Shown one piece after another: positions 7,958 to 17,700 of a stretch of 64,000 nucleotides of DNA. How positions within the stretch are numbered: the first letter of the stretch is position 1; every line of letters begins with the position of its first letter. Source of the DNA: Chthonomonas calidirosea (GTDB taxonomy: Bacteria; Armatimonadota; Fimbriimonadia; Fimbriimonadales; Fimbriimonadaceae); NCBI GenBank assembly GCA_945882415.1, contig CAMCWC010000008.1, positions 62,001-126,000 of the forward strand, written 5' to 3'. The position numbers and the translations under genes are program-made. The notes beneath the pieces were generated by a model. It had not been told where the DNA came from. It was given only the letters and a program-made list of their open reading frames with translations, and ran no database searches.

Positions 7958-9553
7958 ATGCTTCAGAACTGGATCCGGCAGACTCGGCGCACCTACTTTG
8001 GAAATGCCGCGGCCCAGCGAGACTTTCGAGTCCAGTTGCGAGGAAACCGATCCATTATCGTCTTCGGACTGTATCTAGCAATTCTGATCGGCGTCGCTTA
8101 CATCCAATACCGCGGGGTCGAGTCCCAAGCCGGTGTCTCACTCTCGACGATCCAGTACTCGCTCAAGTCGTTCTACTCAACGATCATGGCGTTGCTTGCC
8201 GGGATGGTTGTGCTGATCACGCCCGCCCTCGCGGCCACCGCAATCATCGTCGAAAGGCAACGGCGCTCACTGGATCTCGTATTTTCGGCGCCGGTTGAGC
8301 CTCGCTACTACCTCGTTGGAAAGCTGATGGCGGTTTACCGCTACATCTGGATGCTCCTGATCCTTGCCTTGCCAGTGGCCGCCGCGTGCGTGGTCCTTGG
8401 CGGAGCGAACTGGCTGGACGTGCTGAGCGCATTCATCTTGCTGTCGTTCCACGGACTGGCCTATGCCGCGGTCGGTCTTTACGTTTCCACGATCAGCACG
8501 AAACTGATCGGCGCAATTGGACGGACCTACATCACGGTGATGGTCATCGTCTTCGTGACCTCTGTTTGGGCCGGCGCGGGATTTGCGTTCGGTACCCAAG
8601 GCCGCGAGAGACCATTTACCGTTGCCATGTCACCGTTCATGGTTGCCGATGGTGGCAACACCTACACCGTGCTCTCGGGATTTCAGGTCCCGAACTGGGT
8701 TTTGGTCGGAGCACTGATCTTGGTTTTCGTCCGGATGTGCCTTTTGGGCGCGGGGTCGGTTCTCAGTGATGGCCGCGAGATCAAGAACCTCAGAATGAGT
8801 TGGACGGTCATCATGGCGGTCATTGGCTTCGCTCTGTCGAACTTCGGAGGTGGTGCTACCGGCGCAACATTCTTTATGACGAGAGGTTTGAATCCGGGCG
8901 CAATTTCAGCCCAAGCCGTTTCTGGCACAGGTGCGTCGGTGGCGGCAGGAGACCTCGGAACCGGTGCCTTTTGGCTCCTGTTTCCGTTCATTTTTTCAAT
9001 CTTCGGGGTCTCGGCTTTCGGAACGGATGGCCATGGCTGGCAACGTCCTAACGGCTGGTTTACGCCGAAGGAAGTTTTCTCAGGAACCCCAGCGGGAGCG
9101 CTGCCTTTCGCGCTGTTGCTGACAACGGTGACATTCGTTGGTCAGTACGTCAACACTTCATTGAGCGGTAGCGCAGTCAACGTCGTTGCGTACTTGCCGT
9201 ACTACTTTTACTCAGTTGGCTTCTGGACCCTGCTCTGGGCCGCAACAAGGCTCGCATCCTCTATTGGCGGTGGGCTCAAAGCCACCCAGACCACCTGTGT
9301 GCTCTTTTGCATCATCTTGCTGGTCGCTCCGGTAGTGTTTTTCTCGCTGATTAACGCTGGAATCGATAAGCCGTTCGAGCAACCCGTCTGGAACTTCTAT
9401 ATATTGCGACCCGTTTTACCGGTTGGGACGCCAACGTTCCTAAGTGCGCTTGTATATGGCGTACTATTCTTTTTCGCGGCTGCCGCACTTTACGCACTTT
9501 CCATCAACAGGACCAAACAAATGACCCGAACCCTAGAGGTCGACGTTGCTTAA
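7958..9553 (+). CDS. ABC transporter permease (second, large)
   Basis: A 531-aa polytopic membrane protein. It starts with a cytoplasmic N-terminus (RDFRVQLRGNRSIIVFGLYL) and has the ABC-2 permease element TAIIVERQRRSLDLVFSAP at about residues 93-111, then about ten hydrophobic segments in total. ATG 7958 lies 3 nt after the ATPase stop. It is nearly twice the size of the first permease, so the transporter is likely a heterodimer. Its 3' end overlaps the next gene by 8 nt. Confidence 0.87.
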   Translation: MLQNWIRQTRRTYFGNAAAQRDFRVQLRGNRSIIVFGLYLAILIGVAYIQYRGVESQAGVSLSTIQYSLKSFYSTIMALLAGMVVLITPALAATAIIVERQRRSLDLVFSAPVEPRYYLVGKLMAVYRYIWMLLILALPVAAACVVLGGANWLDVLSAFILLSFHGLAYAAVGLYVSTISTKLIGAIGRTYITVMVIVFVTSVWAGAGFAFGTQGRERPFTVAMSPFMVADGGNTYTVLSGFQVPNWVLVGALILVFVRMCLLGAGSVLSDGREIKNLRMSWTVIMAVIGFALSNFGGGATGATFFMTRGLNPGAISAQAVSGTGASVAAGDLGTGAFWLLFPFIFSIFGVSAFGTDGHGWQRPNGWFTPKEVFSGTPAGALPFALLLTTVTFVGQYVNTSLSGSAVNVVAYLPYYFYSVGFWTLLWAATRLASSIGGGLKATQTTCVLFCIILLVAPVVFFSLINAGIDKPFEQPVWNFYILRPVLPVGTPTFLSALVYGVLFFFAAAALYALSINRTKQMTRTLEVDVA

Positions 9554-11213
9554 CCTTTCACCGTTTGCACGGCAAGTTCGCATGGTGCGGGCTTGGAAAT
9601 CTGCGGCCATCGGCGCAACCCTTGGCGCGGCAGGTGCCGCTGCATGCGCGACCGCCGGTTGGCTGGGATACGCCGACCCCGAGCCGATTCAGCTTGTCGT
9701 TGGGATTGCAGGAAGTGCTTTGCTTGGTGCCGTCATTGGCGCAGTTCGGCCGGTTAAAGATGCAGCTCTTCGGGCGAGCGTGGACCGACGAGCGGGCTTA
9801 GAGAACCGACTCACGGCGTCGGCAGTGGACGTTGATTTTGTCGAAGAGATTCGCGCGGATGCCGAGAGCAAACTTGCGAACGTGAAGCCGTCGGCGATCT
9901 ATCCGGTGCGCCTAGGACGATGGCATGCGGGAGCGGTGGCCGCGACGATGCTAGCCGCATCGATCTTCTTGATTGGCTCCACGCCGATCCTTCTTAGCCC
10001 GCAAGAAAAGGCAGCTCGCGCGGAATTGGCAAAGAAAGGGAAGGTGCTTGAGCGAATCACCAAGGAGGCCTTCCAAGACGCGGAAGCGGAAAAGAAGCTC
10101 AGTCCGGCCGAGCGACGCCTGCTAGAAGACGCGAGACGATTACAGCGCGACCTCGAGCGCAACCGAATCCGGCCAGAAGAAGCCCTACAAAAAGCCAATG
10201 AGCTTCAGCGAAAGGCGGTCGAACTCGCAAAGCAAGGCGCTCAAGAATCGCAAAAGTATCTAGAGCAAGCCGAAACGGCAATGGAAAAGATGGAGCGCGC
10301 GGAACTTGAGAAAGCTGGTCTCTCCCAGGTTTCCCCCGAAATGCTTCAGATGCCTCAAGCCGAACGCAAGCAGATGCAAGCAAAGGCTGAGCAAAAGCTC
10401 AAAGAGATTCAACAGCAACTTGCAGATATCCAAAAGAGGCTGGATGAGATCAAGAAAAAGCTTGAGCAAAAAGGGCTCTCCGCCGAAGAACGAAAGAAGC
10501 TGGAAGAAGAGCAGAAGGCCCTTGAAGCCCAGAAGAAACGGCTAGAGGAAGAAGCCAAAGCCGCAAAGGAACTTGCCGATGCCCTCAAGCTGAGCGAGAA
10601 AGCGAAGAGTGTCCTCGAGAAGATGCGCAATCACGCGGTCATGGAAGAAATCCGCGCGCTCGCCAAGCAGATGGCGAAGGAGAGCCAACAGTCGGCGAAG
10701 ACCGGACAGCCGAAACTCACGAAGGAGCAACTCGAAGAGCTCAGGCGCCGGATGGAAGAACTGCTGGCCAAGCTTGAGGATGACGCCGCGATGGAGGAGT
10801 ACCTCAAGCAGCTTTTGGAAGCCATGAAAAAAGCTGGAGACTGCCAGGGGCAATGCATGCGTCCAGGCGGTTTAGGGGCAAAGTTAGCCGCGCTACTCGG
10901 GATTCGAGGAGGGCCTTCCTCGGATGAAGACGACAACTTTATGGACTCCGGGCACGTCAACATGCTCGACAAGGCAGTCGAGGGCAAGGGCAAAACGTTC
11001 ACCACATCGGTGTCCGGAACAAGGCGAGAAAGCGGTGAGGAAACCTTCATCGAGATCAAAGCCCCGACGATGCTCGGCAACCGCACATCGGTGCCCTATA
11101 AGTCGGTGCTCCCAAGCTACAACCGAAAAGCGGAAGAAGCGCTTAACCGAAAAGAAATTCCCAAAGAACACGAAAAGCGAGTTCGCGAGTATTTCAAGAG
11201 CCTCACCAAGTAA
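9546..11213 (+). CDS. membrane-anchored long coiled-coil protein (DUF4175-like)
   Basis: A 555-aa protein. Hydrophobic segments at about 17-45, 48-66 and 119-140 anchor it; residues about 150-420 are an Ala/Glu/Lys/Gln-rich coiled coil, followed by a Gly-containing C-terminal part. The start is TTG 9546: it overlaps the previous gene and has GAGGT 5 nt upstream, while ATG 9582 lacks a good site. Proteins of this kind (DUF4175-like) often sit next to MoxR, DUF58 and VWA genes, as here. I infer a periplasmic or structural scaffold. It could also be a substrate of the exporter complex. Confidence 0.7.
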   Translation: MLNLSPFARQVRMVRAWKSAAIGATLGAAGAAACATAGWLGYADPEPIQLVVGIAGSALLGAVIGAVRPVKDAALRASVDRRAGLENRLTASAVDVDFVEEIRADAESKLANVKPSAIYPVRLGRWHAGAVAATMLAASIFLIGSTPILLSPQEKAARAELAKKGKVLERITKEAFQDAEAEKKLSPAERRLLEDARRLQRDLERNRIRPEEALQKANELQRKAVELAKQGAQESQKYLEQAETAMEKMERAELEKAGLSQVSPEMLQMPQAERKQMQAKAEQKLKEIQQQLADIQKRLDEIKKKLEQKGLSAEERKKLEEEQKALEAQKKRLEEEAKAAKELADALKLSEKAKSVLEKMRNHAVMEEIRALAKQMAKESQQSAKTGQPKLTKEQLEELRRRMEELLAKLEDDAAMEEYLKQLLEAMKKAGDCQGQCMRPGGLGAKLAALLGIRGGPSSDEDDNFMDSGHVNMLDKAVEGKGKTFTTSVSGTRRESGEETFIEIKAPTMLGNRTSVPYKSVLPSYNRKAEEALNRKEIPKEHEKRVREYFKSLTK

Positions 11214-11218
11214 TCGAT

Positions 11219-12205
11219 ATGCAAGAAGACGCCAAGTGGTTCCGAGAGACGTTTGAGTCGGTTCGGCAAGAGGTCGCCCGAGCGGTGGTCGGTCAGGCGG
11301 ACATCGTTGAAGGGGTCCTTGCCGGCCTCGCGGCCAACGGGCACGTTCTCCTGGAGGGAATGCCGGGGCTCGGAAAGACGCTGCTTGTTCGGACGCTCTC
11401 CGAAGCGCTGGAACTCGGCTTCAGCCGAATTCAGTTCACGCCCGACATGATGCCAGCGGACGTAACGGGCACCCAAGTTTTGGGCGAGAACCGTGCATTC
11501 GAGTACCGCCCAGGTCCAATCTTTGCAAATATCGTTCTCGCCGACGAAATCAACCGCGCCACGCCCAAAACTCAGTCCGCAATGTTGGAAGCGATGCAGG
11601 AACGAGCCGTTACCGCCGGCGGTAAGCGACACCAATTGCCAGAGCCGTTTCTTGTGATGGCGACCCAAAACCCGGTGGAGCAGGAAGGCACGTATCCGTT
11701 GCCAGAAGCTCAGCTGGACCGGTTCTTCGTCAAGCTGATCGTCCCGTATCCAACCAAGGCTGAACTCTCAGAGATTGTCCTTCGGACCACCAGCCGAGAA
11801 GAGGTTGCCCCGTCACGCGTTGCCGGACAAGGCGACGTTCTGAGGATGCGCCAGATTGTCCGGTCGGTCGTCGTCGATCCCGAAGTGTTGGGCTTTGCGC
11901 TATCGCTCGTTGTGGCGACTCATCCGGAAGGTGAGGGAGCATCGAGTGTCTCGAAGCGATATGCCCGCTACGGCGCCTCGCCCCGAGGAGCCCAGTCGAT
12001 CGTCACCTTAGCGAAGGTGTTTGCGCTTCTATCCGAACGGCAAAACGCTTCCAAAGGCGATGTGCTCCGCGCCCTCAAACCGACCTTGCGGCACCGCATC
12101 TTGCTGAACTTCGAAGCCGAGGCGGATGGCATCACGCCCGACGCATTCTTGGATAGTGTGGCTGAGCAGGTTGGCAAAGCCGACTTAGACCCCGTTCGAA
12201 TCTAG
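11219..12205 (+). CDS. moxR: MoxR family AAA+ ATPase
   Basis: A 328-aa cytoplasmic chaperone-like ATPase. Walker A is GMPGLGKT (47-54), Walker B is ILADEINR with the MoxR-typical NRATPKTQSALLEAMQE-like continuation, and sensor 1 is FLVMATQNP. The length is normal for the family. It starts 5 nt after the coiled-coil gene and is followed after 7 nt by DUF58. MoxR proteins are known to act with VWA proteins in maturation or assembly of cofactors and complexes; the operon gives it two VWA partners (13085, 14897). Confidence 0.93.
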   Translation: MQEDAKWFRETFESVRQEVARAVVGQADIVEGVLAGLAANGHVLLEGMPGLGKTLLVRTLSEALELGFSRIQFTPDMMPADVTGTQVLGENRAFEYRPGPIFANIVLADEINRATPKTQSAMLEAMQERAVTAGGKRHQLPEPFLVMATQNPVEQEGTYPLPEAQLDRFFVKLIVPYPTKAELSEIVLRTTSREEVAPSRVAGQGDVLRMRQIVRSVVVDPEVLGFALSLVVATHPEGEGASSVSKRYARYGASPRGAQSIVTLAKVFALLSERQNASKGDVLRALKPTLRHRILLNFEAEADGITPDAFLDSVAEQVGKADLDPVRI

Positions 12206-12212
12206 ACGCGGC

Positions 12213-13088
12213 ATGGACCTTCTGCTCCCGCCTCGAACCTTTCGAATGCTGGAAGGCTTGCGCGTTTCGCCGCGCAAGAGCCAACCGGGTCGCGTTCGTG
12301 GCGAACGCCTCACGCGACGCGCTGGCCTGTCGATTGAGTTTGCGGATTATCGCGATTACGCCGAAGGCGACGATTTGCGCCACCTCGACTGGAACGTGTT
12401 GGCGCGCCTCGACAGCCCGGTGATGCGAACCTACCGCGACGAAGAGGACCTCGCGGTACACGTGCTCATCGACGATTCGCCGAGCATGGCTTTTGGCGAG
12501 CCGACGAAGTTGATGGTGGCCAGAAACCTCGCCGCCGCCCTTGGCTACATTGCGCTGTGCAGCGGAGATGCGCTGCTACCGGTACGGCTCGGTCGCCGAG
12601 AAGCGCCGCTATCGGCTTTGCGCGGTCGCTCATCCTTTGGCCGATTCGCGGCGTGGCTCGGCCGAGAGGTTGCTGACGATGCGCCGACGTCGCTTTCAAC
12701 CTCCCTGCGATCCTTTGCCAACTCGCGCAATCGTGCCGGGGTCGCCATTGTGCTCTCGGATGGCCTCGATCCTGAAGCCGCGAACGCGATTCGGGCGCTC
12801 GTAGGACGCGGTCACGAAGTCTGGCTCGTACAAATTCTCAGCGACCTTGATCTGCGACCTGACCTTGAAGGTGACCTCCGGCTAATTGATGGAGAGGGAG
12901 GCCGGCCAACCGACATTACCGCGAACTCGATTGCCCTCCGAAAGTATCAAGAAAACCTGCGCCAACACAACGAGAGTCTCGCCGACGCGGCCAAGCGGGG
13001 CGGCGGAAGATATGCCGTCTACGAGACTTCGCGCCCCCTAGAAGCCTTCATCCGGGACACCCTGAAACGCGAGGGGTGGATCCATTGA
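12213..13088 (+). CDS. DUF58 domain protein
   Basis: A 291-aa protein with the DUF58 core: YAEGDDLRHLDWNVLAR near residues 47-63, followed by a VWA-like fold with IDDSPSMAFG (about 89-98), a degenerate MIDAS, and SDGLDPEA. It lacks membrane segments, so it is probably cytoplasmic. It is encoded between MoxR and a BatA-like gene, the standard order for MoxR-DUF58-VWA clusters. Its stop overlaps the next start (TTGA). Confidence 0.9.
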   Translation: MDLLLPPRTFRMLEGLRVSPRKSQPGRVRGERLTRRAGLSIEFADYRDYAEGDDLRHLDWNVLARLDSPVMRTYRDEEDLAVHVLIDDSPSMAFGEPTKLMVARNLAAALGYIALCSGDALLPVRLGRREAPLSALRGRSSFGRFAAWLGREVADDAPTSLSTSLRSFANSRNRAGVAIVLSDGLDPEAANAIRALVGRGHEVWLVQILSDLDLRPDLEGDLRLIDGEGGRPTDITANSIALRKYQENLRQHNESLADAAKRGGGRYAVYETSRPLEAFIRDTLKREGWIH

Positions 13089-14893
13089 ACTTTGCTCGCC
13101 CGGATGCGTTTCTGGTGTTTATCCCGCTCGCCGCTGTGATCATCGCGCTTTATTTGCTGCGAATGCGGCGGCGCGAAATGCAAGTCCCGGCAACGTTTCT
13201 TTGGCCGACGCACACCGAGGAAGTAAGAGCGAACACCTTTTTCCAAAAGCTGAAACCTAGTTGGCTGCTGTTCTTGCAGTTGCTAGCTTTGGCGGTGATC
13301 GTCGGCTGTATCGCGCGCCCGCAGTTGGTTCAGCGAGGATTGACCGGCGAGATCACGGTTTTGGTGCTGGATAGCAGCGCCTCCATGGGCGCGACCGATG
13401 TCGCGCCGAGTCGGTTCGAAGAGGCAAAGCGACTTGCCCGGGCGGCAATTGAATCCGCTCGCCCTGGTGACCGCATCGCCATGGTCGAAGCAGGACCGGT
13501 GCCGCGCGTGGTGTTTTCACTTTCCAGCGATCCGGTCCGACAACTGGCTGACCTGCAGTCGCTGCAAGTCACCGACGCAGAGACAGACGTTGGTGAAGCC
13601 ATGCGGCTCGCCTCCGCAATCGTGTCGGGAACGGAAGGCGCGCGGATTGTTCTGCTCAGTGACGGCGTTTTTGAACGGATTGATGACTTCTCGCAAGGCA
13701 AGGCGTCAGTGGTGTTTCAAAGCATCGGGAAGTCCGGCGAGAACCTTGCCATCGAAGCGTTTGGCGCGTCGGAATCACAAAGAGGCAAGCTCCTCTTCGC
13801 CAGCGTTCGAAACTTTGGCGACAAGGCAGTCACGACGAACCTTACGGTTTTCGCCGATGGAAAGGTGATCGACTCGGCCCAAATTACAGTTTCGCCGCAA
13901 AAATCCCAGAGTCGAACCATCAACGTTCCCGCCGGATCCACGTTGTTCGAGGCCAAGATTGATGCCAAAGACGGCTTGGCCGCTGACAATTACGCCGCCC
14001 TGTCGGCCGATCCAGCGGCATCGTTACAAGTTCTCAAGGTTGGTGGCGAGGATCCGTTCCTGGATCGTGCGCTGGCCCTGGACCCTCGGGTGACGCTGGA
14101 TCGCGCAGACTCGTTGCCGCTCGATGGCGGGAGCAGCTACGACATCGTCGTGTTCGACGGAGTACCGGCAGAGCCAACCACGAGTCGTGGCGTCCTGATT
14201 CTCGGGAAAGCGGGCACCGGCAGCCCGGTGACGGCAAGCGGTACCGCCAAGCGGCCCAGGTTCACTGGCGCAACCACGAATCCGCTCATGCAAGGAGTTG
14301 ACCTAGATGGCGTCTACATCGAGGAAATCGAAGTGGTGCAGCCGAAGGGTAGTGCGGAAGTTCTTGCCCGATCTGCCGCCGGCCCCTTGATCGTTGCCGA
14401 CAAAAAGCCCAGTCAGCGCTCGGTGTACCTAGCATTCTCGCCGCTTGAAAGCGACTTCCCGCTCCAGATTGGATTCCCGATTTTTGTCTCGAACATGTTG
14501 GACTTCTTAGGTGGAAGAGCGGGCGAAGGACCGCTTGTCGTACCGGTTGGTCGACCATTTTCGCTGCCCGCAACCACCCCAACCGCGTCGCTCAAGGTGC
14601 CAGACGGAGACGATGTTCGACTGAAGTCGAACGGCGGCGCGGTGACGATTCGCGAGGCCAAGCGCGTTGGCACCTACTCGTTCCGAGCCGGTAACGCGGA
14701 GCGCAAGTTGATTGCCGTGCTCCAGAGCCCGCGCGAGTCGGCATTGGCCCCCGAACGAGAAATCGCGCTTGCCAAGAAGCCGGTGAAATCGACCGACGCC
14801 CCGCTTCGGTTTGCCGATTTTTGGCAGCCGTTGGTGTTGCTTGGCCTGCTCGTCCTGAGCGCCGAGTGGTGGCTTTATGCGAGGCGAAGTTAG
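13085..14893 (+). CDS. BatA-like membrane protein with VWA domain
   Basis: A 602-aa membrane protein. The N-terminus has the aerotolerance (BatA) layout: a membrane segment at about 6-26, a short RRREMQVPATFLWP stretch, and a second segment at about 53-75. A VWA domain follows with MIDAS DSSAS near residue 95, and a final segment lies at about 578-598. I prefer TTG 13085: it overlaps the DUF58 stop and has GAGGGG at an ideal 8-nt distance. GTG 13076 would start directly on that ribosome site. It is the likely MoxR partner in the membrane. Confidence 0.87.
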   Translation: MNFARPDAFLVFIPLAAVIIALYLLRMRRREMQVPATFLWPTHTEEVRANTFFQKLKPSWLLFLQLLALAVIVGCIARPQLVQRGLTGEITVLVLDSSASMGATDVAPSRFEEAKRLARAAIESARPGDRIAMVEAGPVPRVVFSLSSDPVRQLADLQSLQVTDAETDVGEAMRLASAIVSGTEGARIVLLSDGVFERIDDFSQGKASVVFQSIGKSGENLAIEAFGASESQRGKLLFASVRNFGDKAVTTNLTVFADGKVIDSAQITVSPQKSQSRTINVPAGSTLFEAKIDAKDGLAADNYAALSADPAASLQVLKVGGEDPFLDRALALDPRVTLDRADSLPLDGGSSYDIVVFDGVPAEPTTSRGVLILGKAGTGSPVTASGTAKRPRFTGATTNPLMQGVDLDGVYIEEIEVVQPKGSAEVLARSAAGPLIVADKKPSQRSVYLAFSPLESDFPLQIGFPIFVSNMLDFLGGRAGEGPLVVPVGRPFSLPATTPTASLKVPDGDDVRLKSNGGAVTIREAKRVGTYSFRAGNAERKLIAVLQSPRESALAPEREIALAKKPVKSTDAPLRFADFWQPLVLLGLLVLSAEWWLYARRS

Positions 14894-14896
14894 CTC

Positions 14897-17695
14897 ATGC
14901 GCTTTACTCAGCCCGCGTTTTTGATCCTGCTTTTGCCGATGCTGGCCGGGCTCTGGTTCAGCTTTCGGCACGTGCACGGCATGGCAAAGGGCCGAAAGTG
15001 GTTTGCGTTTGTGCTTCGCGGCTTGCTTGCGGCGGCCCTAATCATTGCTTTGGCCGGGCCCGAGGATCGACGACCGAATCGCGGAGTCGCGACGATCTTC
15101 CTCCTAGATCGAAGCGATTCAATTCCAGAAGCCGATCGAAAAGTTGCCGAGCAGTTTGTGAGCAAATCGCTTCAGGCGCTGGGGCCGGATGACGTTGGCG
15201 GAGTGATCGCCTTTGGAAAAATCCCGGCGGTCGACGCCTCGATGACCGGAAGGCGAGAACTGGGGCGCGTTCAAACGTCGGTGGACGCGAGCGCTTCCGA
15301 CGTTGCTTCCGCGATCCGGCTTGCCAGCGCAACCTTTCCCAGCGGAAAAGCGCGCCGGATCGTTCTGCTGAGCGACGGAAACGAGACCCGGGGCGATGCG
15401 GCCGGTGCTGCCCAAGTCGCCGCAACGGACGGAATCACCATCGACACCGTCGTGCTCCCGGGCCGGGAAAAGACCGCGGAAGCCGCCGTGATTGCGCTCG
15501 ACACTCCCGACGAGACTCGTCTGGATCGTCCGTTTGACTTGCTCGTGCGGGTGGAATCCACGATTAGCCAAAGCGCAACGCTGGATATAGACCGTGATGG
15601 GGCGTTGCTCAAGAGCGTTCCGGTGAAGCTCAGCGAAGGTGAGAACCGCATTCTCGTGCAAGACAAACTCGCGAAGACCGGAATTCACCGCTATCGGGCA
15701 ACGATCCGGGCCAAACAAGATGGCGATTCCCGCAACAACATTGGACTCGGATTCACCTCGGTGAAAGGTCGACCGCGTGTTTTGCTCGCCCAAGCGGACA
15801 CCGCCCGCCGCGAGCTTTTGACAGCGCTGGTCGCCGAAGGCTGGACAGTGGACCTGCGTACCGCGGCTGACTTGCCGTACCGACCGGAGGAGTACTCAAC
15901 ATACGACGCGATCTTCTTTAACGACATCAGCGCGGACACCGTGTCGGAGAGCCAAATGCGAATGGTCCACGCGGCAATCCGCGACGCTGGCGTTGGGTTT
16001 GGCATGGTTGGTGGCGAAAACAGCTTCCTCCCGGGTGGCTGGTATGGCACGTCGATCGCAGAAGCATTGCCCGTCGATCTCAACGTTCGGCAACGGAAAA
16101 GCTTTCCCAGCACTGCCATCGCCATCATGGTGGATTCTTCCGGTTCGATGAGCGCCGTCGAAGATGGCTTCCCCAAAATTCGTCTCGCGGCCAAAGCCGC
16201 GGAGCAAACGGTGCGCATGCTCTCCAACTTCGACAAAGCCGCCGTAGCATCGAGCAGCGACGGAATTGAGTTCGTCGTTCCGATGCAAAAGCTGATCAAC
16301 AAGTCCAGCGTCATCAGCCAGGTTCAACGATTGGACGTCAATGGTGGAGGCATCTACGTTTATCCGACCATGGTCAAGGCCTCGGAAGTCTTGAACAAAG
16401 ATGATTCCAAGGTTCGGCACCACATTCTGCTCGCCGACGGCGCGGACTCGAATTCGCAGGAAGGCGCCATCGCGGTGGCCATGCAGATGCGAGCAAACAA
16501 GATAACCACCTCGGTGGTGAGTATTGGCTCTGGCAAGGACGTCGCTTTCCTAAGATCGCTTGCCGCCGCCGGTGGAGGGCGGTTCTATCTGGCCAACCGA
16601 GCTTCGCAATTGCCGGCGATCTTCACCCAAGACACCGCGGTGATAAGTCGATCAGCGATTGAGGAGGGAGCATTTTTGCCGCGATTGGTGGGCGGCGATG
16701 ACCTACTGAGTGGCATTTCAGCGACCCCGCCTCTTCTCGCTTATTGCCTAACCGACCGTCGTCCGCTTGCGAGAACGTCGATGCTTGCGAAACAGGAAGA
16801 CCCGCTTCTCGCAACTTGGCAGTACGGACTCGGAACATCGCTTGCGTTTACCAGCGACGCCACCGCCCGATGGGCGAGAAACTGGATCGGCTGGCCCGGC
16901 TTTGGGGCATTTTGGTCACAGGCAACACGAGCCATTTCCCGGCGAAATACGCTGAACCAGTATCAGGCAGTGGTCACCCAAAACGCGGGCAAGGGGCAGG
17001 TCGAAATCGCAGCGTCCGACAGTCTCGGAAACCCGGTGATCAATAACGAAGCTAAAGTTCGAGTGGTTGGACCGACGGGTAAGGCAGCCGATGTGCCGAT
17101 GACACAAGTTTCCCCGGGCCGGTTCAACGGCAGTTTCGAAGCCGGAGACATTGGCAGCTATCTGGTGACGGTCGCGGAGCCCGACCCAAAGGGCGGCGTT
17201 CGGTCCCGCACGACCGGCTTCAGCTTGCCGTACCCAGCGGAGTACCGAACAGTTCGGCCGAATCGTCCCCTGTTGGCGCGGATGAGCGAAGTCACCGGAG
17301 GGAAAGTTCTGACGAATCCGAACGAGGCGGTTCGAGCGGTGAAAGATCATGGGGAATCCATTTCCGAACTCTGGATGTACTTTGTCCTGTTCGCCGCCGT
17401 GCTGCTTCCGCTGGATATCGGCGTCCGCCGCGTGGCGCTTCCGCTACGCGAAATCTTTGGAAAACTGGCGGCGAAATTGAAGCGAGCCCCGGCTCCGGTT
17501 GCCTCCGAAGAGCGAGTGGGCCGGCTTCAGCAGGCAAAGGCACGGGCCACCACGGTCACCGTAGAATCAGGAACAAAGGTCGAGGCATCTGCGCCAGCAG
17601 CAAATCGGCCAAAGCCGCAAGTCCCGGCACCGGAGTCGAAAGCAACCTCGGAAACCCTACTTGCGGCAAAACGAAAGCGTAAGTCCGGCGAATAA
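14897..17695 (+). CDS. large membrane protein with two VWA domains and an amidotransferase-like domain
   Basis: A 932-aa protein and the last gene of the operon. Two N-terminal membrane segments (about 5-23 and 35-54) precede a VWA-like domain with LLDRSDS (about 70-76). A class I glutamine-amidotransferase-like domain (about 292-400) follows, with GMVGGENSFLPGGW but without an obvious catalytic Cys. A second VWA with canonical MIDAS DSSGS lies at about 413-417, then a beta-rich domain, a membrane segment near 823-845 and a charged, Pro-rich tail. It starts 3 nt after the previous stop. It converges with the gene at 17701 with only 5 nt between stops and no terminator visible. Confidence 0.87.
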   Translation: MRFTQPAFLILLLPMLAGLWFSFRHVHGMAKGRKWFAFVLRGLLAAALIIALAGPEDRRPNRGVATIFLLDRSDSIPEADRKVAEQFVSKSLQALGPDDVGGVIAFGKIPAVDASMTGRRELGRVQTSVDASASDVASAIRLASATFPSGKARRIVLLSDGNETRGDAAGAAQVAATDGITIDTVVLPGREKTAEAAVIALDTPDETRLDRPFDLLVRVESTISQSATLDIDRDGALLKSVPVKLSEGENRILVQDKLAKTGIHRYRATIRAKQDGDSRNNIGLGFTSVKGRPRVLLAQADTARRELLTALVAEGWTVDLRTAADLPYRPEEYSTYDAIFFNDISADTVSESQMRMVHAAIRDAGVGFGMVGGENSFLPGGWYGTSIAEALPVDLNVRQRKSFPSTAIAIMVDSSGSMSAVEDGFPKIRLAAKAAEQTVRMLSNFDKAAVASSSDGIEFVVPMQKLINKSSVISQVQRLDVNGGGIYVYPTMVKASEVLNKDDSKVRHHILLADGADSNSQEGAIAVAMQMRANKITTSVVSIGSGKDVAFLRSLAAAGGGRFYLANRASQLPAIFTQDTAVISRSAIEEGAFLPRLVGGDDLLSGISATPPLLAYCLTDRRPLARTSMLAKQEDPLLATWQYGLGTSLAFTSDATARWARNWIGWPGFGAFWSQATRAISRRNTLNQYQAVVTQNAGKGQVEIAASDSLGNPVINNEAKVRVVGPTGKAADVPMTQVSPGRFNGSFEAGDIGSYLVTVAEPDPKGGVRSRTTGFSLPYPAEYRTVRPNRPLLARMSEVTGGKVLTNPNEAVRAVKDHGESISELWMYFVLFAAVLLPLDIGVRRVALPLREIFGKLAAKLKRAPAPVASEERVGRLQQAKARATTVTVESGTKVEASAPAANRPKPQVPAPESKATSETLLAAKRKRKSGE

Positions 17696-17700
17696 GGAGT

